A stretch of 52,202 bases of DNA from Caccocola sp964450835 (lineage in GTDB: Bacteria; Synergistota; Synergistia; Synergistales; Synergistaceae): positions 1 through 52,202 of the forward strand of contig CAYVEQ010000007.1 of the NCBI GenBank assembly GCA_964450835.1, given 5' to 3'. Shown here piece after piece: positions 8,845 to 17,693 of this stretch. Positions within the stretch are counted from its first letter, which is position 1, and each line of letters opens with the position of its first letter. The notes under the pieces were generated by a model. The model was not told the origin of the DNA. It worked only from the letters and a program-made list of their open reading frames with translations, and did not search any database. A program made the position numbers and the translations under genes.

Positions 8845-9913
8845 CGAATATTATATGAGCCTCGCTCTTGAACTCGCGCGGCGCGGCACCGAGTGCAGCC
8901 CCAATCCGAGAGTCGGCTGCGTGCTTGTGCGGAACGGAGAAATTGTCGGCCGCGGATGGCACGCGAAATACGGCGGCCCGCACGCGGAAGTCAACGCGGT
9001 CCGCGACGCGGGGGAGGCCGCGGCCGGAGCTACGGCCTATGTCACTCTCGAGCCCTGCTCGCATTACGGGAAGACGCCGCCCTGTGCTGACCTGCTGATA
9101 GAACGGAAAATAGTGCGCGTTGTCTCGGGGATGCGGGACCCGAACCCGAAAGTGGACGGAGGCGGCATAGCGAAGCTCGAAAAAGCCGGAATAGAAGTCA
9201 CGACAGGGGTGCTTGAGGCGGAGTGCCGCAAATTGAACAGAGGCTTCATAAGCCGCATGACCAAAGGACGCCCGTGGGTGACTCTGAAAATCGCCTCCTC
9301 GCTTGACGGCAAAATCGCCCTTGAGAACGGCGAAAGCAAATGGATAACGGGGCCGGAGGCCCGCGCCGCCGTGCACGCCATGCGGGCGGCAAGCGACGCT
9401 GTGCTGACAGGCTCCGGAACAGTGCTCGCGGACGACCCGCTGCTTACCGTCCGCGACGCGCCGGGACGCACGCCGAGGCGCGTAATCCTGGACAGGCGTC
9501 TCCGCACGCCAAGCGGCGCGAAAATCCTGCGCGGCGGGAAAGTTTCCGTATTCACGCTTGAATCGGCGCCGCGCGAAAAAATCCGCGGGCTGGAGGACGC
9601 GGGCGCGGAGGTCGTCTGCCTTGCCGGAGATAACTTCCTTGCCTCAGTTCTGGATAAACTCTGCGGCGATGGTGTAAACTATCTGATGGTTGAAGCGGGC
9701 GCGCGGCTCTTCGGAGCTTTCACGGAGGCGGGACTTTGCGACGAACTGGCGCTTTTTGCCGCGCCAAAGATAATGGGAAGAGGCCTTTCTTTCTCGGACA
9801 GCCTCTCTTTCAAGTCGATGCAAGGCCTGCCGGAGCTTGAAATCGAGGAAATCTCGCGCTTAGGCCGCGACCTGCTTATCAAAGGAGTGTTCGCATGTTC
9901 ACGGGACTCATAG
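8819..9913 (+). CDS. ribD: Bifunctional riboflavin biosynthesis deaminase/reductase
   Basis: Deaminates then reduces the pyrimidine intermediate of riboflavin synthesis. The N-terminal cytidine-deaminase-like zinc domain shows HAEVNAV and EPCSHYGKTPPC. The C-terminal reductase domain (from about residue 145) shows TLKIASSLDGKIA and a VEAGARLFGAF segment. It has 364 residues. ATG 8819 is preferred to GTG 8813 because AAGGAGG at 8803-8809 gives it correct spacing. It overlaps the end of uvrC and the start of ribE. Confidence 0.95.
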   Translation: MALPGSRTDEYYMSLALELARRGTECSPNPRVGCVLVRNGEIVGRGWHAKYGGPHAEVNAVRDAGEAAAGATAYVTLEPCSHYGKTPPCADLLIERKIVRVVSGMRDPNPKVDGGGIAKLEKAGIEVTTGVLEAECRKLNRGFISRMTKGRPWVTLKIASSLDGKIALENGESKWITGPEARAAVHAMRAASDAVLTGSGTVLADDPLLTVRDAPGRTPRRVILDRRLRTPSGAKILRGGKVSVFTLESAPREKIRGLEDAGAEVVCLAGDNFLASVLDKLCGDGVNYLMVEAGARLFGAFTEAGLCDELALFAAPKIMGRGLSFSDSLSFKSMQGLPELEIEEISRLGRDLLIKGVFACSRDS

Positions 9914-10560
9914 AGACGATCGGCGAGATAGAGTCGATAACGCCGCTCGGCGACGTGACGGAGTTATCCATACGCGCGCCCGCGATAGCGCCCGAGCTGC
10001 GCCGCGGCGAATCGGTCTCCGTCTCCGGCGCCTGCCAGACCGTCACGTTCAGCGACGCGAACTCGTTTAAGGTGCAGATGATGCCGGAAACTCTCGCGCG
10101 CACGAAAATCGGCGGCCTGCGGACAGGCTCTCCGGTTAATCTCGAACGCGCCATGCGTCTTGACACGCGCGTCGACGGCCACCTTGTCGCGGGCCACGTG
10201 GACGGCGTCGCCGAGGTTTCAAAGACAGAGGTGCTCGAAGGAACGCGGAAAATTTATTTTTCCGCGGAACCGCGTCTGCTTGACGGCATAGTGGAAAAAG
10301 GCTCAGTGACGGTAGACGGCGTAAGTCTGACCGTGATTGACGCGGAACCCGGCTTCTTTTCCGTCGGCGTCATACCGACGACTCTTTCCGACACAACGCT
10401 TCGCTCGCTGCGTACCGGCGACAAAGTCAACATAGAGACGGACATGATCGGGAAATATGTGAAAAAATTTATCGCCGCCGCTCTTGAAGAAAAAAACGGC
10501 GGCGGAAAGGTGAAAAATTCCCTCACTTGGGATAAACTAAGCGAGTACGGCTGGAACTGA
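9895..10560 (+). CDS. ribE: Riboflavin synthase alpha chain
   Basis: Dismutates two 6,7-dimethyl-8-ribityllumazine molecules to riboflavin. It begins with the family signature MFTGLIETIG and has the two-fold internal barrel repeat: the second lumazine-binding unit starts near residue 97 with HLVAGHVDGVAEV. It has 221 residues, slightly longer than usual because of a Lys/Gly-rich C-terminus. The start lies inside the end of ribD, with AAAGGAGTG upstream. Confidence 0.95.
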   Translation: MFTGLIETIGEIESITPLGDVTELSIRAPAIAPELRRGESVSVSGACQTVTFSDANSFKVQMMPETLARTKIGGLRTGSPVNLERAMRLDTRVDGHLVAGHVDGVAEVSKTEVLEGTRKIYFSAEPRLLDGIVEKGSVTVDGVSLTVIDAEPGFFSVGVIPTTLSDTTLRSLRTGDKVNIETDMIGKYVKKFIAAALEEKNGGGKVKNSLTWDKLSEYGWN

Positions 10561-10574
10561 GCTGGAGGTTTGGA

Positions 10575-11819
10575 ATGTTCAACACGATAGAAGAGGCTGT
10601 AGCGGATATAAAAGCCGGAAAAATGATAATCGTCGCCGACGACGAGAACAGAGAAAACGAAGGGGATCTTATCATGGCGGCGGATCTCTGCCGCCCGGAA
10701 GACGTGAATTTTATGATAACAAAAGCGCGCGGCCTTGTCTGCGTGCCGATTTCATTCGCGCAGGCCGAGCGCCTCGGTCTGCCCCCGATGGTGGAGCACA
10801 ACACCGACGCGCACTGCACCGCCTTCACTGTGTCGGTTGACAAACTGCGCGGGACGACCACCGGAATTTCGGCGGCGGAACGCGCGACCACGGCGCGCGC
10901 GCTGGCAGACCCGCGCTCCATCGGCGGAGACTTCCGCAAACCGGGCCATATATTTCCTCTCGCGGCGCGCCCCGGCGGCGTGCTGCAGCGCGCCGGACAC
11001 ACAGAGGCCGCGGTCGACATCACACGCCTTGCCGGGCTCAACCCCGCCGGGGTCATATGCGAGATAATCAACGAAGACGGCACGATGGCGCGCCTTCCGC
11101 AGCTGCTTGAATTCGCCGCCCGCGAAGGACTCAAGATAATATCCGTGGAAGAGCTTATCCGTTACCGCGTCATGCGCGAGAAATTCGTAAAAAAAGAGGT
11201 TACTGTGAACCTGCCGACGCGGTGGGGCGACTTTGTCTGCCACGCCTACACCAGCCCTTACGGAGACAACCCCGGCGCCGTGCATATCGCGCTTGTCAAA
11301 GGAGAAATATCCGGCGGCGAGCCTGTGCTCACCCGCGTCCATTCGGAGTGCTTCACCGGAGACCTGCTCGGTTCCCTGCGCTGCGACTGCGGGCCGCAGC
11401 TGCACACGGCCATGTCCATGATAGAGCGCGAAGGGCGCGGCGTGCTGCTCTACCTGCGGCAGGAAGGGCGCGGCATAGGGCTGCTGGCCAAGCTGAAGGC
11501 TTACAAACTCCAGGACAGCGGCCTCGATACCGTAGAGGCGAACGTCGCCTTGGGCTTCGCGCCGGATCAGCGCGATTACGGCGTCGGCGCGCAGATACTG
11601 GCCGACCTCGGCCTTAAAAAGCTCCGCCTTATGACGAACAACCCCGTCAAAATAACGGGCCTGTCGGGTTACGGCCTTGAGATAACGGAGCGCGTGCCGA
11701 TAGAGATTCCTCCGAACCCGTATAACGAAAAATACCTGAACACCAAGCTCTGCAAGATGGGGCACATGCTCCACGGCAAGGCGTTCTGCAAACAGTGCGG
11801 CGAAAGCCGTCCGGAATGA
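10575..11819 (+). CDS. ribBA: Bifunctional DHBP synthase / GTP cyclohydrolase II
   Basis: Supplies both precursors of riboflavin. The N-terminal RibB domain has the acidic DDENRENEGDL loop and a HIFPLAARPGGV segment. The C-terminal RibA domain (from about residue 205) has RVHSECFTGDLLGSLRCDCG, with the zinc cysteines, and LRQEGRGIGL. It has 414 residues, and both active-site sets look intact. It follows ribE by 14 bases with a GGAGG ribosome site. Confidence 0.96.
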   Translation: MFNTIEEAVADIKAGKMIIVADDENRENEGDLIMAADLCRPEDVNFMITKARGLVCVPISFAQAERLGLPPMVEHNTDAHCTAFTVSVDKLRGTTTGISAAERATTARALADPRSIGGDFRKPGHIFPLAARPGGVLQRAGHTEAAVDITRLAGLNPAGVICEIINEDGTMARLPQLLEFAAREGLKIISVEELIRYRVMREKFVKKEVTVNLPTRWGDFVCHAYTSPYGDNPGAVHIALVKGEISGGEPVLTRVHSECFTGDLLGSLRCDCGPQLHTAMSMIEREGRGVLLYLRQEGRGIGLLAKLKAYKLQDSGLDTVEANVALGFAPDQRDYGVGAQILADLGLKKLRLMTNNPVKITGLSGYGLEITERVPIEIPPNPYNEKYLNTKLCKMGHMLHGKAFCKQCGESRPE

Positions 11820-11845
11820 AAAAAATTCAGAAAGGGGAAACAGCC

Positions 11846-12331
11846 ATGCGCACTTTCCAGGGCGATATGATTGGAAGCGGACTCCGCTTCGCGATAATAG
11901 CCTCGCGCTTTAACGAACTCATCACATCAAAACTCATCGAAGGGGCGAAAGACGCGCTTTCGCGCCACGGCGTCAGCTTCGCCGACATCGACCTCTACTG
12001 GACGCCTGGAGCATGGGAGCAGCCGGTCGTGGCGAAAGAGATAGCGCTTCTCGGAAAATACGACGCGATAATCACGCTCGGAGCGGTCATCCGCGGCGAC
12101 ACGACGCACCACGAATACGTGGCCGGCGAGGCGGCCAAAGGACTTGCCTTAATCGGAATAGAACACCGCGTTCCGGTGGCCTTCGGCATACTCACCTGCG
12201 ACAACCTCGAACAGGCGCTCATGCGCGCCGGCAGCAAGGCGGGGAACAAAGGCGCCGGAGCGGCGCTTGCCGCGCTTGAAACGGCAAATCTTATGAAAGA
12301 AATCAGAAATCTGAGAGGAGCCGAAGAATAA
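11846..12331 (+). CDS. ribH: 6,7-dimethyl-8-ribityllumazine synthase
   Basis: Condenses the ribitylamino-pyrimidine with DHBP to lumazine. Family motifs visible are RFNELIT near the N-terminus, WTPGAWEQP and LGAVIRGDTTHHEYV with the catalytic His. ATG 11846 (161 residues, normal length) follows AAAGGGGA at good spacing. Upstream in-frame starts (11795, 11816) would add a non-conserved leader. It completes the rib cluster. Confidence 0.94.
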   Translation: MRTFQGDMIGSGLRFAIIASRFNELITSKLIEGAKDALSRHGVSFADIDLYWTPGAWEQPVVAKEIALLGKYDAIITLGAVIRGDTTHHEYVAGEAAKGLALIGIEHRVPVAFGILTCDNLEQALMRAGSKAGNKGAGAALAALETANLMKEIRNLRGAEE

Positions 12332-12332
12332 A

Positions 12333-13607
12333 ATGCTCGATATGAAATGGGTCAGGGAGCATTACGACGAAGTGGCGGCGATGCTCGCCTCCCGCAGCAA
12401 CCCCTTTCCGCTCGACACCTACAAGGCGCTTGACGAAGAACGCCGCAGGACTCTGCTTCGTGCAGAGACGCTGAAAGAAAAACGCAACTTAGGTTCGAAA
12501 GAAATCGACGCGAAAAAAAAGGCCGGAGAAGACACAGCCGCGCTTCAAAACGAAATCCGCGCACTGGGCGACGAAATCAAAACTTTGGACGACAAAACCA
12601 AGGCCATACAGGCGGAGCTTGACGACCTGGCCCTGAAACTGCCGAACCGCCCTCATTCCAGCGTGCCCGAAGGCAAAGACGAGAACGGCAACGTCGAAAT
12701 GCGCCGCTGGGGCGAGCCGCGCAAATTCGACTTTGAGCCCAAGCCGCACTGGGATCTCGGCGAAGCTCTCGGAATAATGGACTTCGGGCGCGGCGTAAAA
12801 CTGGCGGAAAGCCGCTTCACCGTCTTGAAAGGCGCGGGCGCCAGACTCGAACGCGGTCTCATGAACTTCATGCTCGACCTCCACACGACGCAGCACGGCT
12901 TTACCGAGATAGAGACGCCTGCCTTAGTCAACACAAAGACAATGACAGGCACGGGGCAGCTTCCGAAATTCGCGGAAGATCTCTACCGTTGCGCGAACGA
13001 CGATCTGTGGCTAATCCCCACGGCGGAAGTCCCCCTCACTAACCTCCACTCCGGAGAAACGCTGAAAGAATCGGAGCTCCCGAAATATTTCTGCGCTTAC
13101 ACGAACTGTTTCCGCCGCGAAGCAGGCAGCGCCGGGCGCGACACGCGCGGAATGCTCCGCCAGCACCAGTTCGACAAAGTAGAGATGGTCAAGCTGTGTA
13201 CGCCCGAGACAAGCTATGACGAGCTCGAACACATGACCCGCTGCGCCGAGCGCGTGCTTCAGCTGCTTGAGATACCCTACCGCGTCATCGTGCTCTGCAC
13301 CGGCGACATGGGCTTCGGCGCAGCGAAAACCTACGACATAGAAGTGTGGCTTCCGTCGCAGCGCACCTACCGGGAGATAAGCTCATGCAGCAACTGCGAG
13401 GACTTCCAGGCGCGCCGCATGGGCCTGAAATACAAGCCGGCGAACGGAGGCAAAGCGCGCTTCGTTCATACGCTCAACGGCTCCGGTCTTGCGATTGGCC
13501 GCACGCTCGTCGCTGTCATGGAAAATTATCAGAACGCGGACGGCTCCATAACCGTGCCCGAAGCGCTGCGCCCCTACGTCGGGGGAATGGAGAAGGTCGC
13601 GCTTTAG
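12333..13607 (+). CDS. serS: Seryl-tRNA synthetase
   Basis: Class II synthetase charging tRNA-Ser. An N-terminal coiled-coil tRNA-binding arm (about residues 30-100, charged and helical) is followed by the catalytic core. Motif 2 is CFRREAGSAGRDTRGMLRQH and motif 3 is NGSGLAIGRT. It has 424 residues and starts almost immediately after ribH, so it probably shares the rib transcript. Confidence 0.96.
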   Translation: MLDMKWVREHYDEVAAMLASRSNPFPLDTYKALDEERRRTLLRAETLKEKRNLGSKEIDAKKKAGEDTAALQNEIRALGDEIKTLDDKTKAIQAELDDLALKLPNRPHSSVPEGKDENGNVEMRRWGEPRKFDFEPKPHWDLGEALGIMDFGRGVKLAESRFTVLKGAGARLERGLMNFMLDLHTTQHGFTEIETPALVNTKTMTGTGQLPKFAEDLYRCANDDLWLIPTAEVPLTNLHSGETLKESELPKYFCAYTNCFRREAGSAGRDTRGMLRQHQFDKVEMVKLCTPETSYDELEHMTRCAERVLQLLEIPYRVIVLCTGDMGFGAAKTYDIEVWLPSQRTYREISSCSNCEDFQARRMGLKYKPANGGKARFVHTLNGSGLAIGRTLVAVMENYQNADGSITVPEALRPYVGGMEKVAL

Positions 13608-13649
13608 ATTGTGAGAAAATCTTTACGCGAAAGAGACCGCGAGGCGCGC

Positions 13650-13674
13650 AGCCGTCTTGCGGCTTCTTTTTTTT
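13650..13674 (+). terminator. Probable intrinsic terminator after serS
   Basis: A short stem (AGCCG with CGGCT, loop TCTTG) followed by TCTTTTTTTT, about 45 bases after the serS stop. The stem is weak but the T-run is long. Confidence 0.6.
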
Positions 13675-13755
13675 ATGATAGGATATTATATTAAGCAGCG
13701 GTGCTGTATTGCGGCTTTATTTTTCGTTTTTGTGTTTAGACGGGAGCGGGACTTT

Positions 13756-15510
13756 ATGTTTGTTAATTCATATCTGGGCACTGCGGCGATTATTGCGGTA
13801 ATAGCTGTTATATGCGTGCTTATACAGAAATTTTTCAAAAAATACCTTGAGAGCGACCAGTATTATTATCTCAAGGACATCACGCTTGTCGGCGCCTGGG
13901 CCATATGCGGCATATGGATGCCCGACGGCCCGCTGCGCATAACTATCGCGGCGGGGGTTGTATCAGCCTGCATAGGATTCTGCCAGAGAGCGACGCGGGG
14001 GAAAAATCTGCGTTTCCTCTATTTTCTCGTCGGTCTCGTCTTTTCGCTGTTCGGGCCGAGGATCGCCTTTATCGAGTTTATCAACGGCGAGTATTACTAT
14101 CTCTCGTATGTTGTCTCGATTATGATAAGCACGCTCTGGGTCGGCATATTCCCGATATTTTTCCAGGAGATTGACGAAATTCCGGGCCTTTGCGGGCTTT
14201 TGCTGACAGTCAGCTGGACTATGATCTCGGCGGTGATTTTCTCCTCTTCGCAGAGCTTGCGCGACGCGCTCCAGATATGCATAATCGGCCTTGTCTTCAT
14301 ACTGGTTTTCTGGAGCCGCCACACCTACGCATACCGCAGGCTGACAGAGCCTCTTACCGCACTGTGGGGCACGCTGTTCGCAGGACTTTCGATCCTCGGC
14401 GTAAGCAAAGGCATAACTTTCTACACCCTCGCTCTGCTTCCGCTTGGATTTTTCGCTCTTCCGATAACGGAAACTTCGATGGGTGTGATAAGCGCGACTC
14501 TCCTGCAAAAGCCGACCGGCAACATAATCCTTTACCGCAAACTCATCACGCGGGGCTTTACTCATCCTGTCGCTATTTATCTTGTCGTGGCGGTATGCGC
14601 GCTTACGGGCTGCCTTGTCTCCGCTATCCAGCTCGGCGCGGCGGATTTTTTCTGCCTGCTCGGCGCTGTCGCGGCTGTCTTTGCCGTAATCTGGGTATTT
14701 TATAAATTTAAGTGGAAACGCCGCGTCATAAACGACGAGCGAAGAAAACCGGGATTATGGGGCGTAACGGTAGACAACATTTCACTGAACTACGCTCTGT
14801 CGCGTGTGCAGCACTGGATAAAAAACGAGCGCGGCCCGCACATCATAGTGACCCCGGACGCTCTCGCCGCTCTGCGCAGCCGCACCGACGCGGACTACCG
14901 GCGCATAGTCCGCGGCGCGGGGCTCGTTCTGCCTGACGGAGCCGGGCTGATAGGCGCGCTCAGACTTGTCGGCACACCGATACAGGAGCGCATACCGGGC
15001 GTCGAGTTTATGGAGCACCTCTGCAAACGCGCGTCGTACGAAGGATGGCGCGTCTGGTTGCTGGGCGCCAAGCCCGGCGTGGCGGAAAAGGCCGCTGCGA
15101 AACTTATCGAAAAATATCCGGGGCTTGAAATATCAGGAACGCGCGACGGCTATTTCAAAGAAGAAGAGACAGCCGCCATATGCGCTCGGATTAAAGAATC
15201 CAATACAGATATTCTAATCGTAGGCTTAGGCGTGCCGAAGCAGGAATACTGGCTCGAAAAACATATAGCGGAGACAGGCGCGGTCGTAGGCATGGGAGTC
15301 GGAGGAACTATGGATGTTATCTCCGGCAATCTGACGCGGGCGCCGAAAGTGTGGCAGAAGTGCGGCATGGAGTGGCTTTACCGTCTCATACAGGAGCCTT
15401 TCAGATGGCGCCGCGTTGTGAAACTCCCGCTCTTTGTATGGTATTTAATTTTAACCTGCATGAAGCTTGATAAATACGAAGATGATGCCTTTTTTGAAGA
15501 AAAGCGTTAA
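13756..15510 (+). CDS. Membrane WecA/TagO-like pseudoenzyme fused to TagA-type glycosyltransferase
   Basis: A 584-residue two-part protein. Residues about 340-560 form a WecG/TagA/CpsF (GT26) glycosyltransferase domain: IIVTPDALAAL, the VLPDGAGLI loop with the presumed catalytic Asp, QERIPGVEFM and LGVPKQEYWL. TagA-type enzymes add ManNAc-like sugars to lipid-linked GlcNAc. The first 330 residues are multi-pass membrane and resemble the WecA/TagO/MraY fold in order (PRIAFIEF at ~100, FQEIDEIPGL at 136, GVSKGITFY at ~215, PITETSMG). The usual catalytic residues are replaced: C76-Q77 stand near the DD site, and the NxxNxxDG motif is degenerate. ATG 13756 follows GGGAGCGGGA; earlier in-frame starts would overlap the serS terminator. 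Confidence 0.8.
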   Translation: MFVNSYLGTAAIIAVIAVICVLIQKFFKKYLESDQYYYLKDITLVGAWAICGIWMPDGPLRITIAAGVVSACIGFCQRATRGKNLRFLYFLVGLVFSLFGPRIAFIEFINGEYYYLSYVVSIMISTLWVGIFPIFFQEIDEIPGLCGLLLTVSWTMISAVIFSSSQSLRDALQICIIGLVFILVFWSRHTYAYRRLTEPLTALWGTLFAGLSILGVSKGITFYTLALLPLGFFALPITETSMGVISATLLQKPTGNIILYRKLITRGFTHPVAIYLVVAVCALTGCLVSAIQLGAADFFCLLGAVAAVFAVIWVFYKFKWKRRVINDERRKPGLWGVTVDNISLNYALSRVQHWIKNERGPHIIVTPDALAALRSRTDADYRRIVRGAGLVLPDGAGLIGALRLVGTPIQERIPGVEFMEHLCKRASYEGWRVWLLGAKPGVAEKAAAKLIEKYPGLEISGTRDGYFKEEETAAICARIKESNTDILIVGLGVPKQEYWLEKHIAETGAVVGMGVGGTMDVISGNLTRAPKVWQKCGMEWLYRLIQEPFRWRRVVKLPLFVWYLILTCMKLDKYEDDAFFEEKR

Positions 15511-15561
15511 AATACCCAATGTTGCGCCGCGTTTGCGTAAAATCGAAAGGATGATGCCGGT

Positions 15562-15873
15562 ATGAAGATGGATAAGTTGCTCAAACAGGCTCAGCGTATG
15601 CAGGCTCAGATGGCGCTTGTGCAGGAGGAGCTTCAGAACGCGGTACTTGAGGGCACGGCTGGCGGCGGCGCTGTCAAAGTTACAGCGAACGGCCACGGAG
15701 AAGTTCTCTCCGTATCTATAAACAAAGAAGTTGTAAACCCCGATGACGTCGAAATGCTTGAAGATCTTGTCTTAGGCGCCGTCAAAGAAGCTCTCTCCAA
15801 AGGAAAAGCGCTTTCCGAGCGGAAGATGAGTTCGCTGACGGGAGGCATGGGCGGCTTTCCCGGCTTGATGTAA
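15562..15873 (+). CDS. ybaB: YbaB/EbfC nucleoid-associated protein
   Basis: Small dimeric DNA-binding protein of 103 residues. The N-terminal MDKLLKQAQRMQAQM helix and the central GTAGGGAVKVTANGHGEVLSVSI strand region are typical of the family. As usual it directly precedes recR, with a 12-base gap. The dnaX gene often found upstream is replaced here by the glycosyltransferase fusion. Confidence 0.93.
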   Translation: MKMDKLLKQAQRMQAQMALVQEELQNAVLEGTAGGGAVKVTANGHGEVLSVSINKEVVNPDDVEMLEDLVLGAVKEALSKGKALSERKMSSLTGGMGGFPGLM

Positions 15874-15885
15874 GAGGCGGTTTTT

Positions 15886-16494
15886 GTGCTTTCAGATCCT
15901 GTTCGGAAACTTATGAGCGAGTGGAGCCGTTTCCCCGGAGTCGGAGAAAAAACCGCTCGAAGGATGGTTTTTTACCTTCTCAGGCAGGAGCCGGAAAAAA
16001 TCCGCAGCTTCGGCGAAGCGGTACTCTCGCTGGCAGATAACATCAGACGGTGCAGCGTATGCGGCGCCGTCACCGACAGCGACCCGTGCGCAATATGCAC
16101 AGACCCGCTGCGCGACAGACAGTCGATATGCGTTGTCGAAAACGAGGAGGACTGCGCGGCTATGGAGCAGGCCGGTATATTCAACGGCCTCTACCATGTT
16201 CTCGGGGGAAGGACGTCACCGCTTGACGATGAGGAAATACCCGAAGAGAGCCTTGAACGTTTGAGGCGAAGAGTTGAGGCGGGCGGAGTCAAAGAAATAA
16301 TATTGGCTACGGCGCCCAGAATAGAGGGAGATCTCACCGCCTATTCTGTGCAGGAGGCTTTGAGCGGACTTTCCGTGAGCATCTCCAGACTCTCCTACGG
16401 CCTGCCGGCCGGCGGCAGCATTGGCTTTGCCGACAGAGTGACGCTGCACATGGCCATGGAATCGCGGAAGGAGATGAAAAGCACCGGGAACTGA
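15886..16494 (+). CDS. recR: Recombination protein RecR
   Basis: Partner of RecF and RecO in loading RecA at gaps. Domains: an N-terminal helix-hairpin-helix (FPGVGEKTARRM), a four-cysteine zinc finger (CSVCG ... CAIC, residues 57-72) and a Toprim domain (VVENEEDCAAMEQ ... LGGRTSPLD). It has 202 residues from GTG 15886, preceded by AAGAGGCGG. Confidence 0.95.
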   Translation: MLSDPVRKLMSEWSRFPGVGEKTARRMVFYLLRQEPEKIRSFGEAVLSLADNIRRCSVCGAVTDSDPCAICTDPLRDRQSICVVENEEDCAAMEQAGIFNGLYHVLGGRTSPLDDEEIPEESLERLRRRVEAGGVKEIILATAPRIEGDLTAYSVQEALSGLSVSISRLSYGLPAGGSIGFADRVTLHMAMESRKEMKSTGN

Positions 16495-16549
16495 CAGTAT
16501 TGCGCCGTAAGAAAAAACAAATTCAAACTACGGGAGGGAGGAGAATTTC

Positions 16550-17689
16550 ATGCGGCATGACCTTGAACTGTCAAGAGTGATGAAGAAACTGGTCACTGCG
16601 GTGATGGTTTTTATCTGCGCCGCGGCCGGGTACCAGTTTTATCTGCTCATGATGGACGAAAACTGGTGGCCTTCGGTTACCGGCGTGCACCCGATAGGGG
16701 CTGGAATCATCATCGTGCTGCTTTCAGCGGCTTTCGGCTTTATTCTTGCGCCATTGTTTTGGTGGTCTATTAAGAAATTCAGTCAGTTTTTTGAATCAAG
16801 AATGCAGAATGTCAGCGTGCCCGACCTTATAGTCGGCATGGTCGGCCTGCTTCTCGGCCTGCTTTTGGCCAATCTCATAGCGATACCGCTCGCGAAAATC
16901 CCTGGAGGCGTCGGCGTCTATATCGCCGTGCTGTTAAACGTGGCTCTGGGCTACTGGGGCCTTCGCTTCTTCGCGAAGCGCGGCGACGATTTCTGGAATA
17001 TCCTGACTAACATTGACATCAAATCGAGACTGACCCGTTCGCGGAAGAAAAGCGACAGCGCGGCAGCCGACAAAATGCAGACGCAGCCGTCCTGCGCCAA
17101 GATAATCGACACAAGCGCGATAATAGACGGACGAATCCTCGACGTCGCGAAGAGCGGTTTCATCGAGGGTACGATAGTTCTCCCGCGCTTTGTCCTGGCG
17201 GAACTGCAGGGAGTTGCCGACTCCACAGACCCTATGCGCCGGGCGAGAGGCCGCCGCGGCCTTTCCGTGGTGACCGACCTGCAGAAGGTCCGCGGGCTGA
17301 CGGTGGAGATCCCCGAAGTGACGCTGAAGGAGCTTGAACGGGATAAAGTCGACGAGGCTCTCGTCGTGCTGGCGCGCCGCCTGGGCGGAAAAGTCATGAC
17401 GACGGACTATAACCTGAATCAGGTCGCGCAAATCGAAGGTGTGGACGTGCTCAACGTAAACGATCTGGCCAATGCGCTGAAGCCGATGCTCCTGCCCGGT
17501 GAAAAAATCGAGATAGATATTATCCGTCCCGGCAAGGAAAACCATCAGGGCATAGGCTATCTTGACGACGGCACGATGTTCGTCGTGGAAGACGGCTACC
17601 GCTACGTCGGCGAGCGAGTCAAGGTTACCGTCACGTCGATGCTTCAGACCTCAGCCGGACGGATGATCTTCGGGCACATTCACCCGTAG
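16550..17689 (+). CDS. YacL-like membrane PIN/TRAM-domain protein
   Basis: A 379-residue protein with about four N-terminal membrane segments (residues 12-145), a PIN nuclease-like domain with its acidic residues (IIDTSAIIDGRI near 184, VADSTDPMRRARGRRG, MTTDYNLN) and a C-terminal TRAM domain (RPGKENHQGIGYLDDG). It corresponds to Bacillus YacL; the PIN fold suggests an RNase, but the target is unknown. It lies just upstream of ispDF, as yacL lies beside ispD-ispF in Bacillus. The start has a near-perfect GGGAGGGAGG ribosome site. Confidence 0.87.
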   Translation: MRHDLELSRVMKKLVTAVMVFICAAAGYQFYLLMMDENWWPSVTGVHPIGAGIIIVLLSAAFGFILAPLFWWSIKKFSQFFESRMQNVSVPDLIVGMVGLLLGLLLANLIAIPLAKIPGGVGVYIAVLLNVALGYWGLRFFAKRGDDFWNILTNIDIKSRLTRSRKKSDSAAADKMQTQPSCAKIIDTSAIIDGRILDVAKSGFIEGTIVLPRFVLAELQGVADSTDPMRRARGRRGLSVVTDLQKVRGLTVEIPEVTLKELERDKVDEALVVLARRLGGKVMTTDYNLNQVAQIEGVDVLNVNDLANALKPMLLPGEKIEIDIIRPGKENHQGIGYLDDGTMFVVEDGYRYVGERVKVTVTSMLQTSAGRMIFGHIHP

Positions 17690-17693
17690 CCGG

